DNA from: Polynucleobacter sp. AP-Ainpum-60-G11
GTDB taxonomy: Bacteria > Pseudomonadota > Gammaproteobacteria > Burkholderiales > Burkholderiaceae
Direction of reading: 5' to 3'
DNA: 64,000 nucleotides
NCBI RefSeq assembly: GCF_018688375.1
Contig: NZ_CP061318.1
Span: 1,736,001 to 1,800,000, forward strand
Positions 40,169 through 49,158 of this stretch are shown here, in pieces. The notes below the pieces were generated by a model. The model ran no database searches. It was given only the letters and a program-made list of their open reading frames with translations, and was not told the origin of the DNA. The translations under genes and the position numbers were made by a program. Numbering within the stretch: position 1 is the stretch's first letter; every line of letters starts with the position of its first letter.

Positions 40169-40381
40169 ATGAAATGGGTTATTCCACTTGCACTGCTAAT
40201 GATTGTAGGGAGCTTGGGCTCTGCGCTTTACTTCATGATGAAGGATAAGGGCGGCAGCTCAAGAATGGTGCAATCACTCATGTTGCGCATCGGACTATCC
40301 ATCGTACTCTTCTTAGGAATTTTAATTGCCCACTACTTTGGATATATCGAAGCTACCGGTGTTCGGGTGGGAACAAACTAG
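40169..40381 (+). CDS. DUF2909 (twin transmembrane) small protein
   Basis: The protein has 70 residues with two membrane helices (about 4-23 and 40-60) joined by a short basic loop MMKDKGGSSRMVQ. It fits the DUF2909 family found beside cytochrome oxidase genes in Betaproteobacteria. Function is unknown; a role in oxidase assembly is inferred from position alone. It is the only plus-strand gene inside the oxidase cluster. AGGGGT lies ahead of the ATG. Confidence 0.85.
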   Translation: MKWVIPLALLMIVGSLGSALYFMMKDKGGSSRMVQSLMLRIGLSIVLFLGILIAHYFGYIEATGVRVGTN

Positions 40382-40407
40382 GTAATATAAAAGCAGCAAT
40401 CCAAAAC

Positions 40408-40435
40408 AAATCGGGGCTGAACGCCCCGATTTTTT
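40408..40435. terminator. Bidirectional terminator between the DUF2909 gene and coxC
   Basis: The stem ATCGGGGC/GCCCCGAT (40410-40417 and 40423-40430) encloses TGAAC. AAA precedes and TTTTT follows on the plus strand, so it can stop transcripts from both convergent genes. Confidence 0.9.
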
Positions 40436-40441
40436 ATTTGC

Positions 40442-41296
40442 TTACATCCAGTAAACGGCGATGTAGAGACCTAGCCAAACAACGTCAACAAAGTGCCAGT
40501 ACCAAGCGGCACCCTCAAATGCAAAATGGTTTTCAGCAGTAAAGTCGCCGCGAATCATACGACGCAATACGATTGCCAACATCAAACCACCCAAAAATAC
40601 ATGGAAGCCGTGAAAGCCGGTCAACATAAAGAATGTTGAGCCATAGACGCCTGAAGTCAATTTCAAATTCAAGGCATGGTAAGCATGGTAGTACTCATAC
40701 ATCTGGAAGCCCAAGAAGATAATGCCAAGGCCAACCGTTGCAGCCAAGCCATTGATGGCTTTCTTCATGTGATTTTCACGAAGCGCATGGTGAGCATAGG
40801 TAACGGTTACACCCGAACTCAGGAGCAACAAAGTATTAATCGTTGGGATTGGCCATGGACCCATGGTCGTAAATTTCTCTACCAACCCTGCAGGACCATC
40901 ATTGGGCCAAACAGCTGTGAAGTTAGGCCAGAGTAATTTGCTCTCCACATCACCCATCCAAGGCATCGCAATATTGCGCGCATAGAACAATGCTGCGAAG
41001 AAGGCGCCGAAGAACATAATCTCAGAGAAGATGAACCAAGCCATCGACCAGCGATAAGAGATGTCTACGTTAACGCCGTTTTTGCCGGCATTAGATTCGG
41101 CAATCGTGTCCCCAAACCAGTTGTAGAGAACAAATAAAATCCAGAGTACGCCAACTGCAGTCACTGGGCCACCCCAAGCTGCATGGTTTACCCAACCAGA
41201 CATACCAGCACCAAACGCAAGCAAACCTAAGGCTGCTGAGGCTGGATGACTAGATAGTCCAGGAACGAAATAGTAAGGGGTTGAATTGGATGACAT
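40442..41296 (-). CDS. coxC: Cytochrome c oxidase subunit III
   Basis: The protein has 284 residues from the ATG at 41294-41296, preceded by GAGAG. It has about seven membrane helices. Conserved segments are WFIFSEIMFFGAFFAALFY, GFHGFHVFLGG and the C-terminal HFAFEGAAWYWHFVDVVWLGLYIAVYW. It is a core subunit of the aa3-type oxidase that stabilises subunit I. It is the last gene of the coxB-coxA-ctaG-coxC unit, reading leftward. Confidence 0.97.
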   Translation of the reverse strand: MSSNSTPYYFVPGLSSHPASAALGLLAFGAGMSGWVNHAAWGGPVTAVGVLWILFVLYNWFGDTIAESNAGKNGVNVDISYRWSMAWFIFSEIMFFGAFFAALFYARNIAMPWMGDVESKLLWPNFTAVWPNDGPAGLVEKFTTMGPWPIPTINTLLLLSSGVTVTYAHHALRENHMKKAINGLAATVGLGIIFLGFQMYEYYHAYHALNLKLTSGVYGSTFFMLTGFHGFHVFLGGLMLAIVLRRMIRGDFTAENHFAFEGAAWYWHFVDVVWLGLYIAVYWM

Positions 41297-41325
41297 CTTA
41301 TTCTCTCTATTCAATCAAAAAATAA

Positions 41326-41520
41326 TCAATGGGACACAACTGCTTTAACTATTAAAAGGAGTACGCCCATAAAAATCAAGGCACCTAAAACTCCCGCAAT
41401 AACAATATGGACAAAACTGAGTGAAGCTACATCTTCCTGCAAACCTGATTTTTTACGCACACCCAAAAAAGCCCACAATACTGCGATCATGGATTGCATA
41501 AAGGTACTTTTCTTGCTCAT
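41326..41520 (-). CDS. DUF2970 small membrane protein
   Basis: The protein has 64 residues. The N-terminal half has the DUF2970 pattern FMQSMIAVLWAFLGVRKKSG, and one hydrophobic helix (about 34-61) fills the C-terminal half. It lies between ctaG and coxC, its start overlapping the ctaG stop by four bases. It is a common small companion of oxidase genes in Burkholderiales with no known function. Confidence 0.88.
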   Translation of the reverse strand: MSKKSTFMQSMIAVLWAFLGVRKKSGLQEDVASLSFVHIVIAGVLGALIFMGVLLLIVKAVVSH

Positions 41521-42110
41521 GACGCCAATTTCGTTTTAGGAGTTGTTGAGCCTGCTGGCTGCTGACCAACGCCTAACTCAAAGAAGGTGTACGACAAGGT
41601 AATCGTTTTTACATCAGCAGGTAGCCCTGCATCAATCACAAACAGTACTGGCATCTTTTTCATTTCATGAGCCGCCAGGGTTTGTTGCTGAAAGCAAAAA
41701 CACTCTAATTTAGTAAAAAACTCCATAGCGCTCTTAGGCGCATAACTTGGTATCGCCTGAGCCTCTACAGAGCGGTTCAAATTATTAGTTACTTCATAAA
41801 CAATTTCTGTCATTTCGCCCGGGTGCACTTCTAGAAAGTTCTTGACTGGACGAAATGTAAATGGGCCGCGACTATTAGAGTCAAATTCGATAGTTACCTT
41901 ACGGGAATAGTCGACTTGAGTATTGCCAACCTTATTCGCGCTGTAAGCTCGAATACCATAGTCATTTTTGCTGGTAACTACATTAATACCGGTTACTTCA
42001 CACAAGGCTTTGTACATCGGCACTAGTGCATATCCAAAGCCAAACATCATCACCGAAGCGATCAATAGCTTCAATAAGATTTGGCGATTAATGGAGGCAG
42101 TTGCGGACAT
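41517..42110 (-). CDS. ctaG: CtaG/Cox11, copper assembly protein for subunit I
   Basis: The protein has 197 residues. One N-terminal membrane helix (about 10-32) ends in the conserved YALVPMYKALCEVTGI. A periplasmic immunoglobulin-like domain carries the copper ligands in KLECFCFQQQTL. It delivers copper to the CuB site of subunit I. It is 15 bases after the small assembly protein gene. Confidence 0.97.
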   Translation of the reverse strand: MSATASINRQILLKLLIASVMMFGFGYALVPMYKALCEVTGINVVTSKNDYGIRAYSANKVGNTQVDYSRKVTIEFDSNSRGPFTFRPVKNFLEVHPGEMTEIVYEVTNNLNRSVEAQAIPSYAPKSAMEFFTKLECFCFQQQTLAAHEMKKMPVLFVIDAGLPADVKTITLSYTFFELGVGQQPAGSTTPKTKLAS

Positions 42111-42125
42111 GGTTATCGGGGGGTC

Positions 42126-42257
42126 TTAACCCAACACACTCCGTTTAATAACGATACCAACAAAGAACACAATGGCAACGCTTAAAAGGATAAAACCCAA
42201 CCTGCGATTACTGGCAGATTGGGATTTGTGTGTAGCTACTTTAGATTCCTGCAGCAT
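42126..42257 (-). CDS. Cytochrome oxidase small assembly protein (43 residues)
   Basis: This short frame starts at the ATG at 42255-42257, inside the last codons of coxA (17-base overlap), and ends 15 bases before ctaG. It encodes a polar N-terminus, then one membrane helix (LGFILLSVAIVFFVGIVIK) and a short basic end. Length, topology and position between coxA and ctaG fit the small cytochrome oxidase assembly proteins seen in this order. It is easily missed because of its size. Confidence 0.75.
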   Translation of the reverse strand: MLQESKVATHKSQSASNRRLGFILLSVAIVFFVGIVIKRSVLG

Positions 42258-43860
42258 GCAACTCTTTAGCATCAGGAGGTGTTTCAAAAGTGTGGTGTGG
42301 AGCTGGTGAAGGAATGGTCCACTCCAGACCTTTAGCACCATCCCATGGCTTCATAGATGCCTTTTCGCCTTTGCCGCTGTATGCCGGCAAAACAACGAAG
42401 AGCAAGAAGTACACCTGAGACAAACCAAAACCAAGCGCACCAATCGAAGCGATCATATTGAAATCAGCAAACTGAGTTGGGTAATCCGCATAGCGACGTG
42501 GCATACCTGCTAAGCCCAAGAAATGCATTGGGAAGAAGGTGATGTTAAAGAAAATCATGGAAGTCCAGAAATGGATCTTGCCGCGAGTTTCACTAGCCAT
42601 GTAGCCAGTCCACTTTGGACACCAGTAGTAAAAACCAGCAAACATCGCGAACAATGAGCCCGCTACTAATACATAGTGGAAGTGGGCAACAACGTAATAG
42701 GTATCTTGAACACCAATATCAATTGGCGCCATTGCCAAGATCAAGCCTGTAAAGCCACCCATTGTAAATACGAAAATAAAGCCGACTGCCCACAACATTG
42801 GAGTTTCGAATGTCATCGAACCCTTCCACATGGTTGCAACCCAGTTAAAAATCTTCACGCCGGTTGGAACAGCAATCAACATGGTGGCGTACATGAAGAA
42901 CAGCTGACCTGTTACAGGCATACCAGTTGCAAACATATGGTGAGCCCAAACGATGAATGACAAGATCGCAATCGATGCTGTCGCATAAACCATCGAGCTA
43001 TAACCAAACAAAGTTTTTCTGGAGAAAGCAGGGATGATCTCACTCACAATTCCGAAAGCTGGAAGAATCATGATGTAAACCTCTGGGTGACCAAAGAACC
43101 AGAAAATATGCTGGAACATGATTGGGTCACCACCGCCAACTGCGGAGAAGAAAGAAGTACCGAAATGACGGTCTGTCAGAACCATGGTGATTGCACCAGC
43201 CAATACAGGCATTACGGCAATTAACAAATAAGCAGTGATCAACCAAGTCCAGCAGAACATTGGCATCTTCATCAATGTCAAGCCAGGAGCGCGCATGTTC
43301 AAGATGGTCACGATGATGTTAATGGAGCCCATGATGGAAGAAGCACCCAATAAGTGCAGTGCAAAAATACCCATATCTAAGCCTGGGCCCATTTGTGATG
43401 TCAATGGAGCATACAAAGTCCAGCCACCAGCAGGTGCGCCACCAGGAGCTAAGAATGAACCAAACAACAGGCAAGCTGCTACTGGAAGAATCCAGAAACT
43501 AAAGTTGTTCATGCGGGCAAAGGCCATATCGGATGCGCCGATTTGCAAAGGAATCATCCAGTTCGCAAATCCAACGAATGCCGGCATGATTGCGCCAAAC
43601 ACCATGACTAAACCGTGCATGGTAGTTAACTGATTGAAAAACTCAGGGCGCAAGAATTGCAAACCAGGTTGGAACAATTCCAAACGAATACCCAAGGCCA
43701 TAACGCCACCAGCCATCAAGCTCACGAATGAGAAGATGAGGTACATCGTGCCGATGTCTTTATGGTTGGTTGCAAACAACCAACGACGCCAACCATGTGG
43801 CGTGTGATCATCGTGCGCATGGTCATGTGCGTGATCGTGGGTAGTTGAAATAGTGCTCAT
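42241..43860 (-). CDS. coxA: Cytochrome c oxidase subunit I
   Basis: The protein has 539 residues with about twelve membrane helices. Typical segments are TMHGLVMVFGAIMP with a heme A ligand, WFFGHPEVYIMILPAFG with the CuB histidine and cross-linked tyrosine, WAHHMFATGMP, and DTYYVVAHFHYVL with the heme ligands. The N-terminal extension is rich in His and Asp. It is the catalytic subunit that reduces oxygen and pumps protons. Confidence 0.98.
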   Translation of the reverse strand: MSTISTTHDHAHDHAHDDHTPHGWRRWLFATNHKDIGTMYLIFSFVSLMAGGVMALGIRLELFQPGLQFLRPEFFNQLTTMHGLVMVFGAIMPAFVGFANWMIPLQIGASDMAFARMNNFSFWILPVAACLLFGSFLAPGGAPAGGWTLYAPLTSQMGPGLDMGIFALHLLGASSIMGSINIIVTILNMRAPGLTLMKMPMFCWTWLITAYLLIAVMPVLAGAITMVLTDRHFGTSFFSAVGGGDPIMFQHIFWFFGHPEVYIMILPAFGIVSEIIPAFSRKTLFGYSSMVYATASIAILSFIVWAHHMFATGMPVTGQLFFMYATMLIAVPTGVKIFNWVATMWKGSMTFETPMLWAVGFIFVFTMGGFTGLILAMAPIDIGVQDTYYVVAHFHYVLVAGSLFAMFAGFYYWCPKWTGYMASETRGKIHFWTSMIFFNITFFPMHFLGLAGMPRRYADYPTQFADFNMIASIGALGFGLSQVYFLLFVVLPAYSGKGEKASMKPWDGAKGLEWTIPSPAPHHTFETPPDAKELHAAGI

Positions 43861-43900
43861 GGATTACTCCGGTTTAGTTTGATCTGTATTAATAAATGTA

Positions 43901-45058
43901 TTACTTGCCAGCACGTGCAGAAACAATGTCTTGGGTCTGAATAATCTCGCCCGTTTTATTGCCCCAAGCATTGCGGGTATAAGTCATCACGGCAGCAATA
44001 TCGCCATCAGAAATCACACCAGCCCACTTTGGCATTGCGCCCTTACCGTTGATCAGAATGTTGTATTGACCAGCTTTTGGTCCAAGCACCATCTTGCTAC
44101 CATCTAGCGCTGGGAATGCACCCGCACCTTTACCGTTAGGCTGATGACATGCTGCGCAATTGGCCGCATACACTTTCGCACCACGCTCTTTTTGCTCATC
44201 CAAGGTGTAAACCTTAGTTGGGTCATCTGATGCTGCGCCCATTTCTTTTTTCTTTTCAGCTACCCACTTGGTGTAGTCATCTTGCGAAACTACATTCACA
44301 ACAATAGGCATAAAGGCATGCTCAGCACCGCACAACTCTGAACATTGACCGCGGAATTTGCCGATAGTCTCAGCACGGAACCATGTATCGCGTACGAAAC
44401 CAGGGATCGCATCTTGCTTAACGCCAAATGCCGGAATAGTCCATGAGTGGATGACGTCATTCGCGGTAGTAATCATGCGAATCTTTTTACCAACTGGCAC
44501 AACCATCTCGTTATCCACTTCCATCAAATACGTATTGGATTTTGGCGCCAAGTTATTAATCGCTTCGCGTGAAGTGGACATAGTGGACAAGAAGCTAATG
44601 CCCTCACCTTCACCCTTAATGTAGTCGTATCCCCACTTCCACTGGTAGCCAGTGGTCTTAATAGTGATATCTGAATTTGTCGTGTCTTTCATAGCCACAA
44701 CAGTTTTGGTTGCTGGTAATGCCATACCGATCACGATCAGCAATGGAATAACCGTCCAAATAATCTCAACAGTCGTACTCTCATGGAAAGATGCAGACTT
44801 AGCACCCAAGGATTTACGATGCTTGAGGATGGAATAGAACATCACCCCAAAAACGCCAATAAAAATGAGTGCGCAAATAATCAACATCATCCAATGCAAC
44901 CAATGGATTTCTTGCATGATTTTTGTCGCAGGAGCGGTGAAGTTCAACTGATTCACAGCTGGGCCGCCTGGCATATTTTCAGCCGCATGAGCGATTGCAG
45001 TGCCGAAGGCTGCTACTAAATAGAGCGAAGCCCTAGTGACTTTTCCAAATAAATTCAT
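43901..45058 (-). CDS. coxB: Cytochrome c oxidase subunit II with fused cytochrome c domain
   Basis: The protein has 385 residues. A signal peptide covers about 1-25 and two membrane helices follow (about 50-78 and 95-115). The CuA site has H204, C239, C243, H247 and M250 in GQCSELCGAEHAFM. A C-terminal class I cytochrome c domain has CAACH (C299, C302, H303) and the axial methionine near the end (GKGAMPKW). The fusion marks a caa3-like enzyme. It is the first gene of the oxidase unit; AGAGAATAAG precedes the ATG. Confidence 0.97.
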   Translation of the reverse strand: MNLFGKVTRASLYLVAAFGTAIAHAAENMPGGPAVNQLNFTAPATKIMQEIHWLHWMMLIICALIFIGVFGVMFYSILKHRKSLGAKSASFHESTTVEIIWTVIPLLIVIGMALPATKTVVAMKDTTNSDITIKTTGYQWKWGYDYIKGEGEGISFLSTMSTSREAINNLAPKSNTYLMEVDNEMVVPVGKKIRMITTANDVIHSWTIPAFGVKQDAIPGFVRDTWFRAETIGKFRGQCSELCGAEHAFMPIVVNVVSQDDYTKWVAEKKKEMGAASDDPTKVYTLDEQKERGAKVYAANCAACHQPNGKGAGAFPALDGSKMVLGPKAGQYNILINGKGAMPKWAGVISDGDIAAVMTYTRNAWGNKTGEIIQTQDIVSARAGK

Positions 45059-45238
45059 CTTATTCTCTGTTTATTGTCGTGAACTTCTGTTGCTATAAAG
45101 CCCCAGAAAGCCCAAAAAAGCGGTATCAAGCAATACTTACAGCGCTGATTATAGGGTTAATTAAGTTCAACAACAAACGGGGTTAACCATGCTTGTCTCA
45201 ATCTTGGCAATGGTTTAAAAGATAGTGAGTACTTACAC
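45059..45238. other. Intergenic region upstream of coxB
   Basis: This stretch must hold the coxB promoter on the minus strand. I find no confident -35/-10 pair. The weak inverted repeat AACCAT...ATGGTT (about 45183-45217) has no T tract on the minus strand, so it is not a clear terminator for the methyltransferase gene. Confidence 0.4.
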
Positions 45239-46042
45239 TTAAGCAGAATCACTCCTAGTCTTGCGCCCGATTTGATTTAGATCAATATAGGCGACGTGGT
45301 CCTGCGCCTTGGCAAGGTGCTTGCCTAAAGCCCAAGCGTGCCCATAAACCACCTCCAAGCTCAGCTTTTTAGGTAATTGAGTGCATTGAGCGCCATTCTG
45401 ATCATTAGAAGCAAGTAAATTCAGGGCTTTAGCATCCGCTAACAAGAGTGCATCAGAGTCGTAATCTAGGCCCAAAATCTCCATATCCATTACCGGATCT
45501 GAAAAACGCTCACCTAACAAGGCATCACCCATATCGTGCATATCCCAGGGGCTTGCCAATTTCTGCAGTGGCAATTGCTGGGATAAAGATTCGGAGCAAA
45601 GCTCTTTCCCGGTATCAGGGCCTAAATAACTTAATGTCAGCAAGCCACCTTCTTTCAGCACTCGCCAGCACTCTTGCAAGAAATGCTTAGGGTCAGACAA
45701 ATCTTGAATAAAAAGTACGCTCACCACCAAATCTACAGAATTACTGGGGAGATTAATCCGACCAGTTTTCTTATAGTCATCCAAAGAGATACAGGACGCC
45801 GACTTGAATTTGGAATTCCAAAAACGAATGGCCCTTAATTTGAATAACTCAAGCTTTGATAATTCAGATTCTGGTGCGCTGTGAAAACGAATTCCCGGAA
45901 AACGTTTTGTCAGAAAAGGGGCATGCGCTCCAGGAAAATCTGGAATTAATAAGACATCCTTTGCCTCCAACTTCACGATGTCTAATTTCTGCAGCATACG
46001 GTCTGCAATTTCATCCTGAAGCCATCTGATTGATTGGGTCAT
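45239..46042 (-). CDS. BioC-like SAM-dependent methyltransferase
   Basis: The protein has 267 residues from the ATG at 46040-46042. It is a class I methyltransferase in outline: a long N-terminal helix (WLQDEIADRMLQKLDIVK) and then a divergent core, with LPSNSVDLVVSVLFIQDLSDPKHFLQECWRVLKEGGLLTLSYLGPDT as the post-motif region. This resembles BioC, which methylates malonyl-ACP to start biotin synthesis. The usual glycine-rich SAM motif is poorly preserved (LLIPDFPGAHAPF), so the activity is less certain. It is divergent from comF; TATACT is six bases before the ATG. Confidence 0.75.
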   Translation of the reverse strand: MTQSIRWLQDEIADRMLQKLDIVKLEAKDVLLIPDFPGAHAPFLTKRFPGIRFHSAPESELSKLELFKLRAIRFWNSKFKSASCISLDDYKKTGRINLPSNSVDLVVSVLFIQDLSDPKHFLQECWRVLKEGGLLTLSYLGPDTGKELCSESLSQQLPLQKLASPWDMHDMGDALLGERFSDPVMDMEILGLDYDSDALLLADAKALNLLASNDQNGAQCTQLPKKLSLEVVYGHAWALGKHLAKAQDHVAYIDLNQIGRKTRSDSA

Positions 46043-46065
46043 TGGCTCAGTATACTCAGCGACCC

Positions 46066-46827
46066 ATGCGAATAATAGAGAATGTTTTCGAAGCAATTTC
46101 TTCTCGATTATTGCCGAGTGCTTGCATTGTTTGTGGGGAATTTCAGCAACGTAGCCTCTGCTTAGATTGCTCTACGATATTGGAATCAGAACATCTCTTG
46201 CATTACGAATGTTGCAAGCAGTGCGGCATTACTCTTCAGGCAAATGAGCTGCGAGAAAGATATTGTCGCGAGTGCGAGCTCAATCCACCACACTTTGACG
46301 AAACCCACTGCCTTGATCGCTACGACGGAAAACTACAGTCTGCTCTGCATCAACTGAAGTATCAAGGTCGACTTGCTTGCACGCATGGCTTGGCATCCGC
46401 ATGGAACGCACTACTTTCAAAGGGCTCAATGACAACCCATGCAGACTATCTGCTGCCGGTACCGCTCAGTAGAGAAAAACTATGTGCGCGAGGTTTTAAT
46501 CAAAGCTGGGAGTTGGCTAGACGAATTCACTGTGGCAAACACATTCATAAGAACCCTTATATTTTGCAACGCCATCACCACCCCCAGAATCAAGCTAAAG
46601 GGGGGCGCGCCGATCGCCACATTTCCATTCAAGATATGTTTTATATCAACCCACAGTATCAAGGGCGGCTAGAGTCCACTAGAGTGATCGTGTTCGATGA
46701 TGTGATGACTAGCGGAGCAACCTTAAATGAAATCGCTCGCGTATTGAAGGACAATGGCGTATCTCGTGTCATTAATTGGGTTTTACTGAGAACACTTCGG
46801 CCATCACAAAGATCAGAGCATGTTTAA
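46066..46827 (+). CDS. ComF-family phosphoribosyltransferase-like protein
   Basis: The protein has 253 residues from the ATG at 46066. N-terminal zinc-finger cysteines are CIVCGEF...CLDC, then CCKQCG...CREC. The C-terminal phosphoribosyltransferase fold has the loop VIVFDDVMTSGATLNEIA. In naturally competent bacteria ComF acts in DNA uptake, probably in the cytosol with ComFA and PriA-like helicases. Its end overlaps the trmL start by eight bases. TATACT, part of the palindrome AGTATACT shared with the divergent gene, lies nine bases before the ATG. Confidence 0.9.
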   Translation: MRIIENVFEAISSRLLPSACIVCGEFQQRSLCLDCSTILESEHLLHYECCKQCGITLQANELRERYCRECELNPPHFDETHCLDRYDGKLQSALHQLKYQGRLACTHGLASAWNALLSKGSMTTHADYLLPVPLSREKLCARGFNQSWELARRIHCGKHIHKNPYILQRHHHPQNQAKGGRADRHISIQDMFYINPQYQGRLESTRVIVFDDVMTSGATLNEIARVLKDNGVSRVINWVLLRTLRPSQRSEHV

Positions 46828-47290
46828 CATTGTTTTATTCGAACCAGAAATTCCGCCCAATACAGGCAACATCATTCGGCTGTGCGCAAACACGGGTGCA
46901 AAGTTACATCTCATTGAGCCCCTCGGTTTTCCCATGGAGGATGCCAAACTTCGTAGAGCAGGCCTGGACTATCACGAGTTTGCCAAAGTTCAGGTTCACA
47001 AAAATTGGGTGCAATTTCTTGCTGACGAAAAACCTAAACCTGAGCATATTTTTGCCCTGACTACCAAGGGGTCTGGCAAGTTTCATGATGGCAAATATTT
47101 GCCCGAAGATTATTTCGTTTTTGGCTCAGAAACCAAAGGCATTACTGAAGAAGTAAGAAGTTCGATTCCAGCGCCCAATCAAATGCGCCTAGCGATGCAA
47201 GATAGTAGTCGCAGCTTAAATCTCTCCAACACGGTAGCAATTGTGGTTTACGAGGCTTGGCGCCAAAACGGATTGCTTGGCGGAAATTAA
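46820..47290 (+). CDS. trmL: TrmL, tRNA (cytidine34/uridine34-2'-O)-methyltransferase
   Basis: The protein has 156 residues, the minimal SPOUT form. It begins FNIVLFEPEIPPNTGNIIRLC and has the knot motifs FGSETKGI and LRLAMQDSSRSLNLSNTVAIVVYEA-like sequence near the C-terminus. It methylates the wobble ribose of leucine tRNAs. It is co-transcribed with comF and ends five bases from the convergent gpsA. Confidence 0.95.
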   Translation: MFNIVLFEPEIPPNTGNIIRLCANTGAKLHLIEPLGFPMEDAKLRRAGLDYHEFAKVQVHKNWVQFLADEKPKPEHIFALTTKGSGKFHDGKYLPEDYFVFGSETKGITEEVRSSIPAPNQMRLAMQDSSRSLNLSNTVAIVVYEAWRQNGLLGGN

Positions 47291-47295
47291 GAAAC

Positions 47296-48318
47296 TTAAA
47301 CCTCAACCTTGGGGTCGCGCCCCATCAGTTTTTTGACTGCCTCATGCGGTGAAAGTTTTCCAGATAAGACTTCAGTCATCATGGCAGTAATTGGCATCTC
47401 AACATTCAGGCGAGTCGCTAGATTACCAACTGCAGACGCGCACAAAACACCCTCAGCAACATGACCTAGATTGCCTAAGATTTCAGGCAAAGGCATTCCT
47501 GCGGCAAGCGCCAAACCAACACGACGATTACGCGAGAGATCGCCAGTGGCAGTTAAGATCAAATCGCCCACACCAGTTAATCCCATGCAGGTCTCTGGTC
47601 GGCCGCCAGCAGCCTTTACTAAACGCATCATTTCTGCGAGGCCCCGAGTTAACACTGCAGCGCGAGCATTTAAGCCAAGATCTAAGCCATCACCAATGCC
47701 AGCAGCAATTGCCAAAACGTTTTTAATTGCACCGCCCAGCTCGACTCCAACCAAATCGTCGCTAGCATAGATGCGCATATTGCCGTGATGGAAGGCGCCC
47801 TGAACGATATCGCACAAAGAATTTGATTTACTGGCAATCGTTAATGCGCAGGGCATTCCGTTACCAACCTCTTGTGCAAAACTAGGTCCCGATAGGGCGC
47901 CATAAGAATGACGTAGACCATGGCTATGGAGTTGATCTTCACGCGCCACTACCTGATGCGGCAATAAGGTGGTACTGGGCTCTAAGCCTTTGCAGAGCCA
48001 AACAATATTGAGTGGATGCCTAGCAAGGCGTAATACCTTCGCCACTGTTTCTGACAAACCCGACATTGGAGTAGCGATCACTAAAAGATCGTTATCGGTA
48101 AGGCGTTCGATAGCCCGATCAAAACTCGCCTCTAATTGCAGGTCCTTAGGCAAGATGACGCCAGGCAGGTAGTCTGCGTTTTCGCCAGACTGCTGAATAC
48201 TTTCTAACTGCTCAGCACTTCTCGACCACAAACAAACATCGCCCGGCTGAAGATGGCGCGCAGCTTGTGCGGCCATAGCAGTGCCCCATGATCCAGCTCC
48301 AAGCAGCGTCACTTTCAT
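47296..48318 (-). CDS. gpsA: GpsA, NAD(P)-dependent glycerol-3-phosphate dehydrogenase
   Basis: The protein has 340 residues. The nucleotide-binding motif is VTLLGAGSWGTAMA at the N-terminus. The catalytic lysine lies in ELGGAIKNVLAIAAGI, and GLTGVGDLILTATGDLSRNR follows. It makes sn-glycerol 3-phosphate for phospholipids. The order grxC-secB-gpsA on the minus strand is well conserved in Beta- and Gammaproteobacteria. Confidence 0.97.
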   Translation of the reverse strand: MKVTLLGAGSWGTAMAAQAARHLQPGDVCLWSRSAEQLESIQQSGENADYLPGVILPKDLQLEASFDRAIERLTDNDLLVIATPMSGLSETVAKVLRLARHPLNIVWLCKGLEPSTTLLPHQVVAREDQLHSHGLRHSYGALSGPSFAQEVGNGMPCALTIASKSNSLCDIVQGAFHHGNMRIYASDDLVGVELGGAIKNVLAIAAGIGDGLDLGLNARAAVLTRGLAEMMRLVKAAGGRPETCMGLTGVGDLILTATGDLSRNRRVGLALAAGMPLPEILGNLGHVAEGVLCASAVGNLATRLNVEMPITAMMTEVLSGKLSPHEAVKKLMGRDPKVEV

Positions 48319-48343
48319 GATCTGTGGGCTTTAAAAAATCAGC

Positions 48344-48865
48344 TTAGTGGGGAAGAATGATTTTGCTTTCATCGGCAGAACTGCTTTCCGTTGGAGCGGC
48401 TTGCGCAGCCTGCATCAGGCGGTGCTCATACATACCGTGGAAATTAATCTCATTCAAATGAATTGGCTGGAAGCCTGCACGGCTGATGGTGTCAGCAATG
48501 TTTGAGCGCAAGTAAGGGTACAAAATCGTTGGGCAAGCAATGCCTAACATGGGATCAATTTGCTCTGGTGGAATATTGCTAAATTCAAAAATACCCGCTT
48601 GCTTAGCTTCGACCAAAAAGAGAACCTTGCTTTCAACTTTAGCAGTCACTGTCGCAATTAAGGCCACCTCAAAAATTTCATCGCCCAAGCGAGTGACGGC
48701 AACATCCACCTCAACCTCAACTTGAGGCTCAGCCGCGACTAATAAAATTTGTGGTGCGTTTGGCTGCTCTAAAGACAAGTCCTTGAGGTAAATACGTTGA
48801 ATGCGGAAGCCAGGCTCTTTTGAGTTATCTGCTGCATCTGGAGTGGAAGTAGTTTGTTCAGTCAT
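48344..48865 (-). CDS. secB: SecB, protein-export chaperone
   Basis: The protein has 173 residues. The SecB core runs from [20 protein letters not shown] to [11 protein letters not shown] with the typical [17 protein letters not shown]. Short acidic and Ser/Thr-rich tails are at both ends. It holds preproteins unfolded and hands them to SecA. It lies between grxC and gpsA with 23 and 25 base gaps. Confidence 0.97.
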   Translation of the reverse strand: MTEQTTSTPDAADNSKEPGFRIQRIYLKDLSLEQPNAPQILLVAAEPQVEVEVDVAVTRLGDEIFEVALIATVTAKVESKVLFLVEAKQAGIFEFSNIPPEQIDPMLGIACPTILYPYLRSNIADTISRAGFQPIHLNEINFHGMYEHRLMQAAQAAPTESSSADESKIILPH

Positions 48866-48888
48866 GGGGAACTTTCTGAGTAAATTTT

Positions 48889-49143
48889 TTAAGCTAATAG
48901 GGGGTCAAGTTGGCCAGCACGGTCTAAGGCGACAAGATCGTCATAACCACCAACATGGGTTTCGCCAATATAAATTTGCGGCACAGTACGACGACCCGTA
49001 CGCGTCATCATGATTTCGCGTTGTGCGGGATCTCGATCAATCAGAATCTTCTCTAAATTGGCCACACCCTTTTTTTGCAATAGCTTCTCTGCCATAACGC
49101 AGTAAGGGCAAACTTGGGTGCTGTACATCGTGACTGACGGCAT
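48889..49143 (-). CDS. grxC: Glutaredoxin 3
   Basis: The protein has 84 residues. The redox motif CPYC is at C12-C15, and [18 protein letters not shown] carries the cis-proline and glutathione-binding residues. It reduces disulfides using glutathione, which this organism should make with gshA and gshB at 54980-57237. It is 15 bases after the rhodanese gene. Confidence 0.97.
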   Translation of the reverse strand: MPSVTMYSTQVCPYCVMAEKLLQKKGVANLEKILIDRDPAQREIMMTRTGRRTVPQIYIGETHVGGYDDLVALDRAGQLDPLLA

Positions 49144-49158
49144 ATCTAACTCGCTGAA

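Noticed and set aside
45183..45217. Inverted repeat AACCAT...ATGGTT downstream of the BioC-like gene as a terminator
   Set aside because: The stem is short, the loop long, and there is no T tract on the minus strand.
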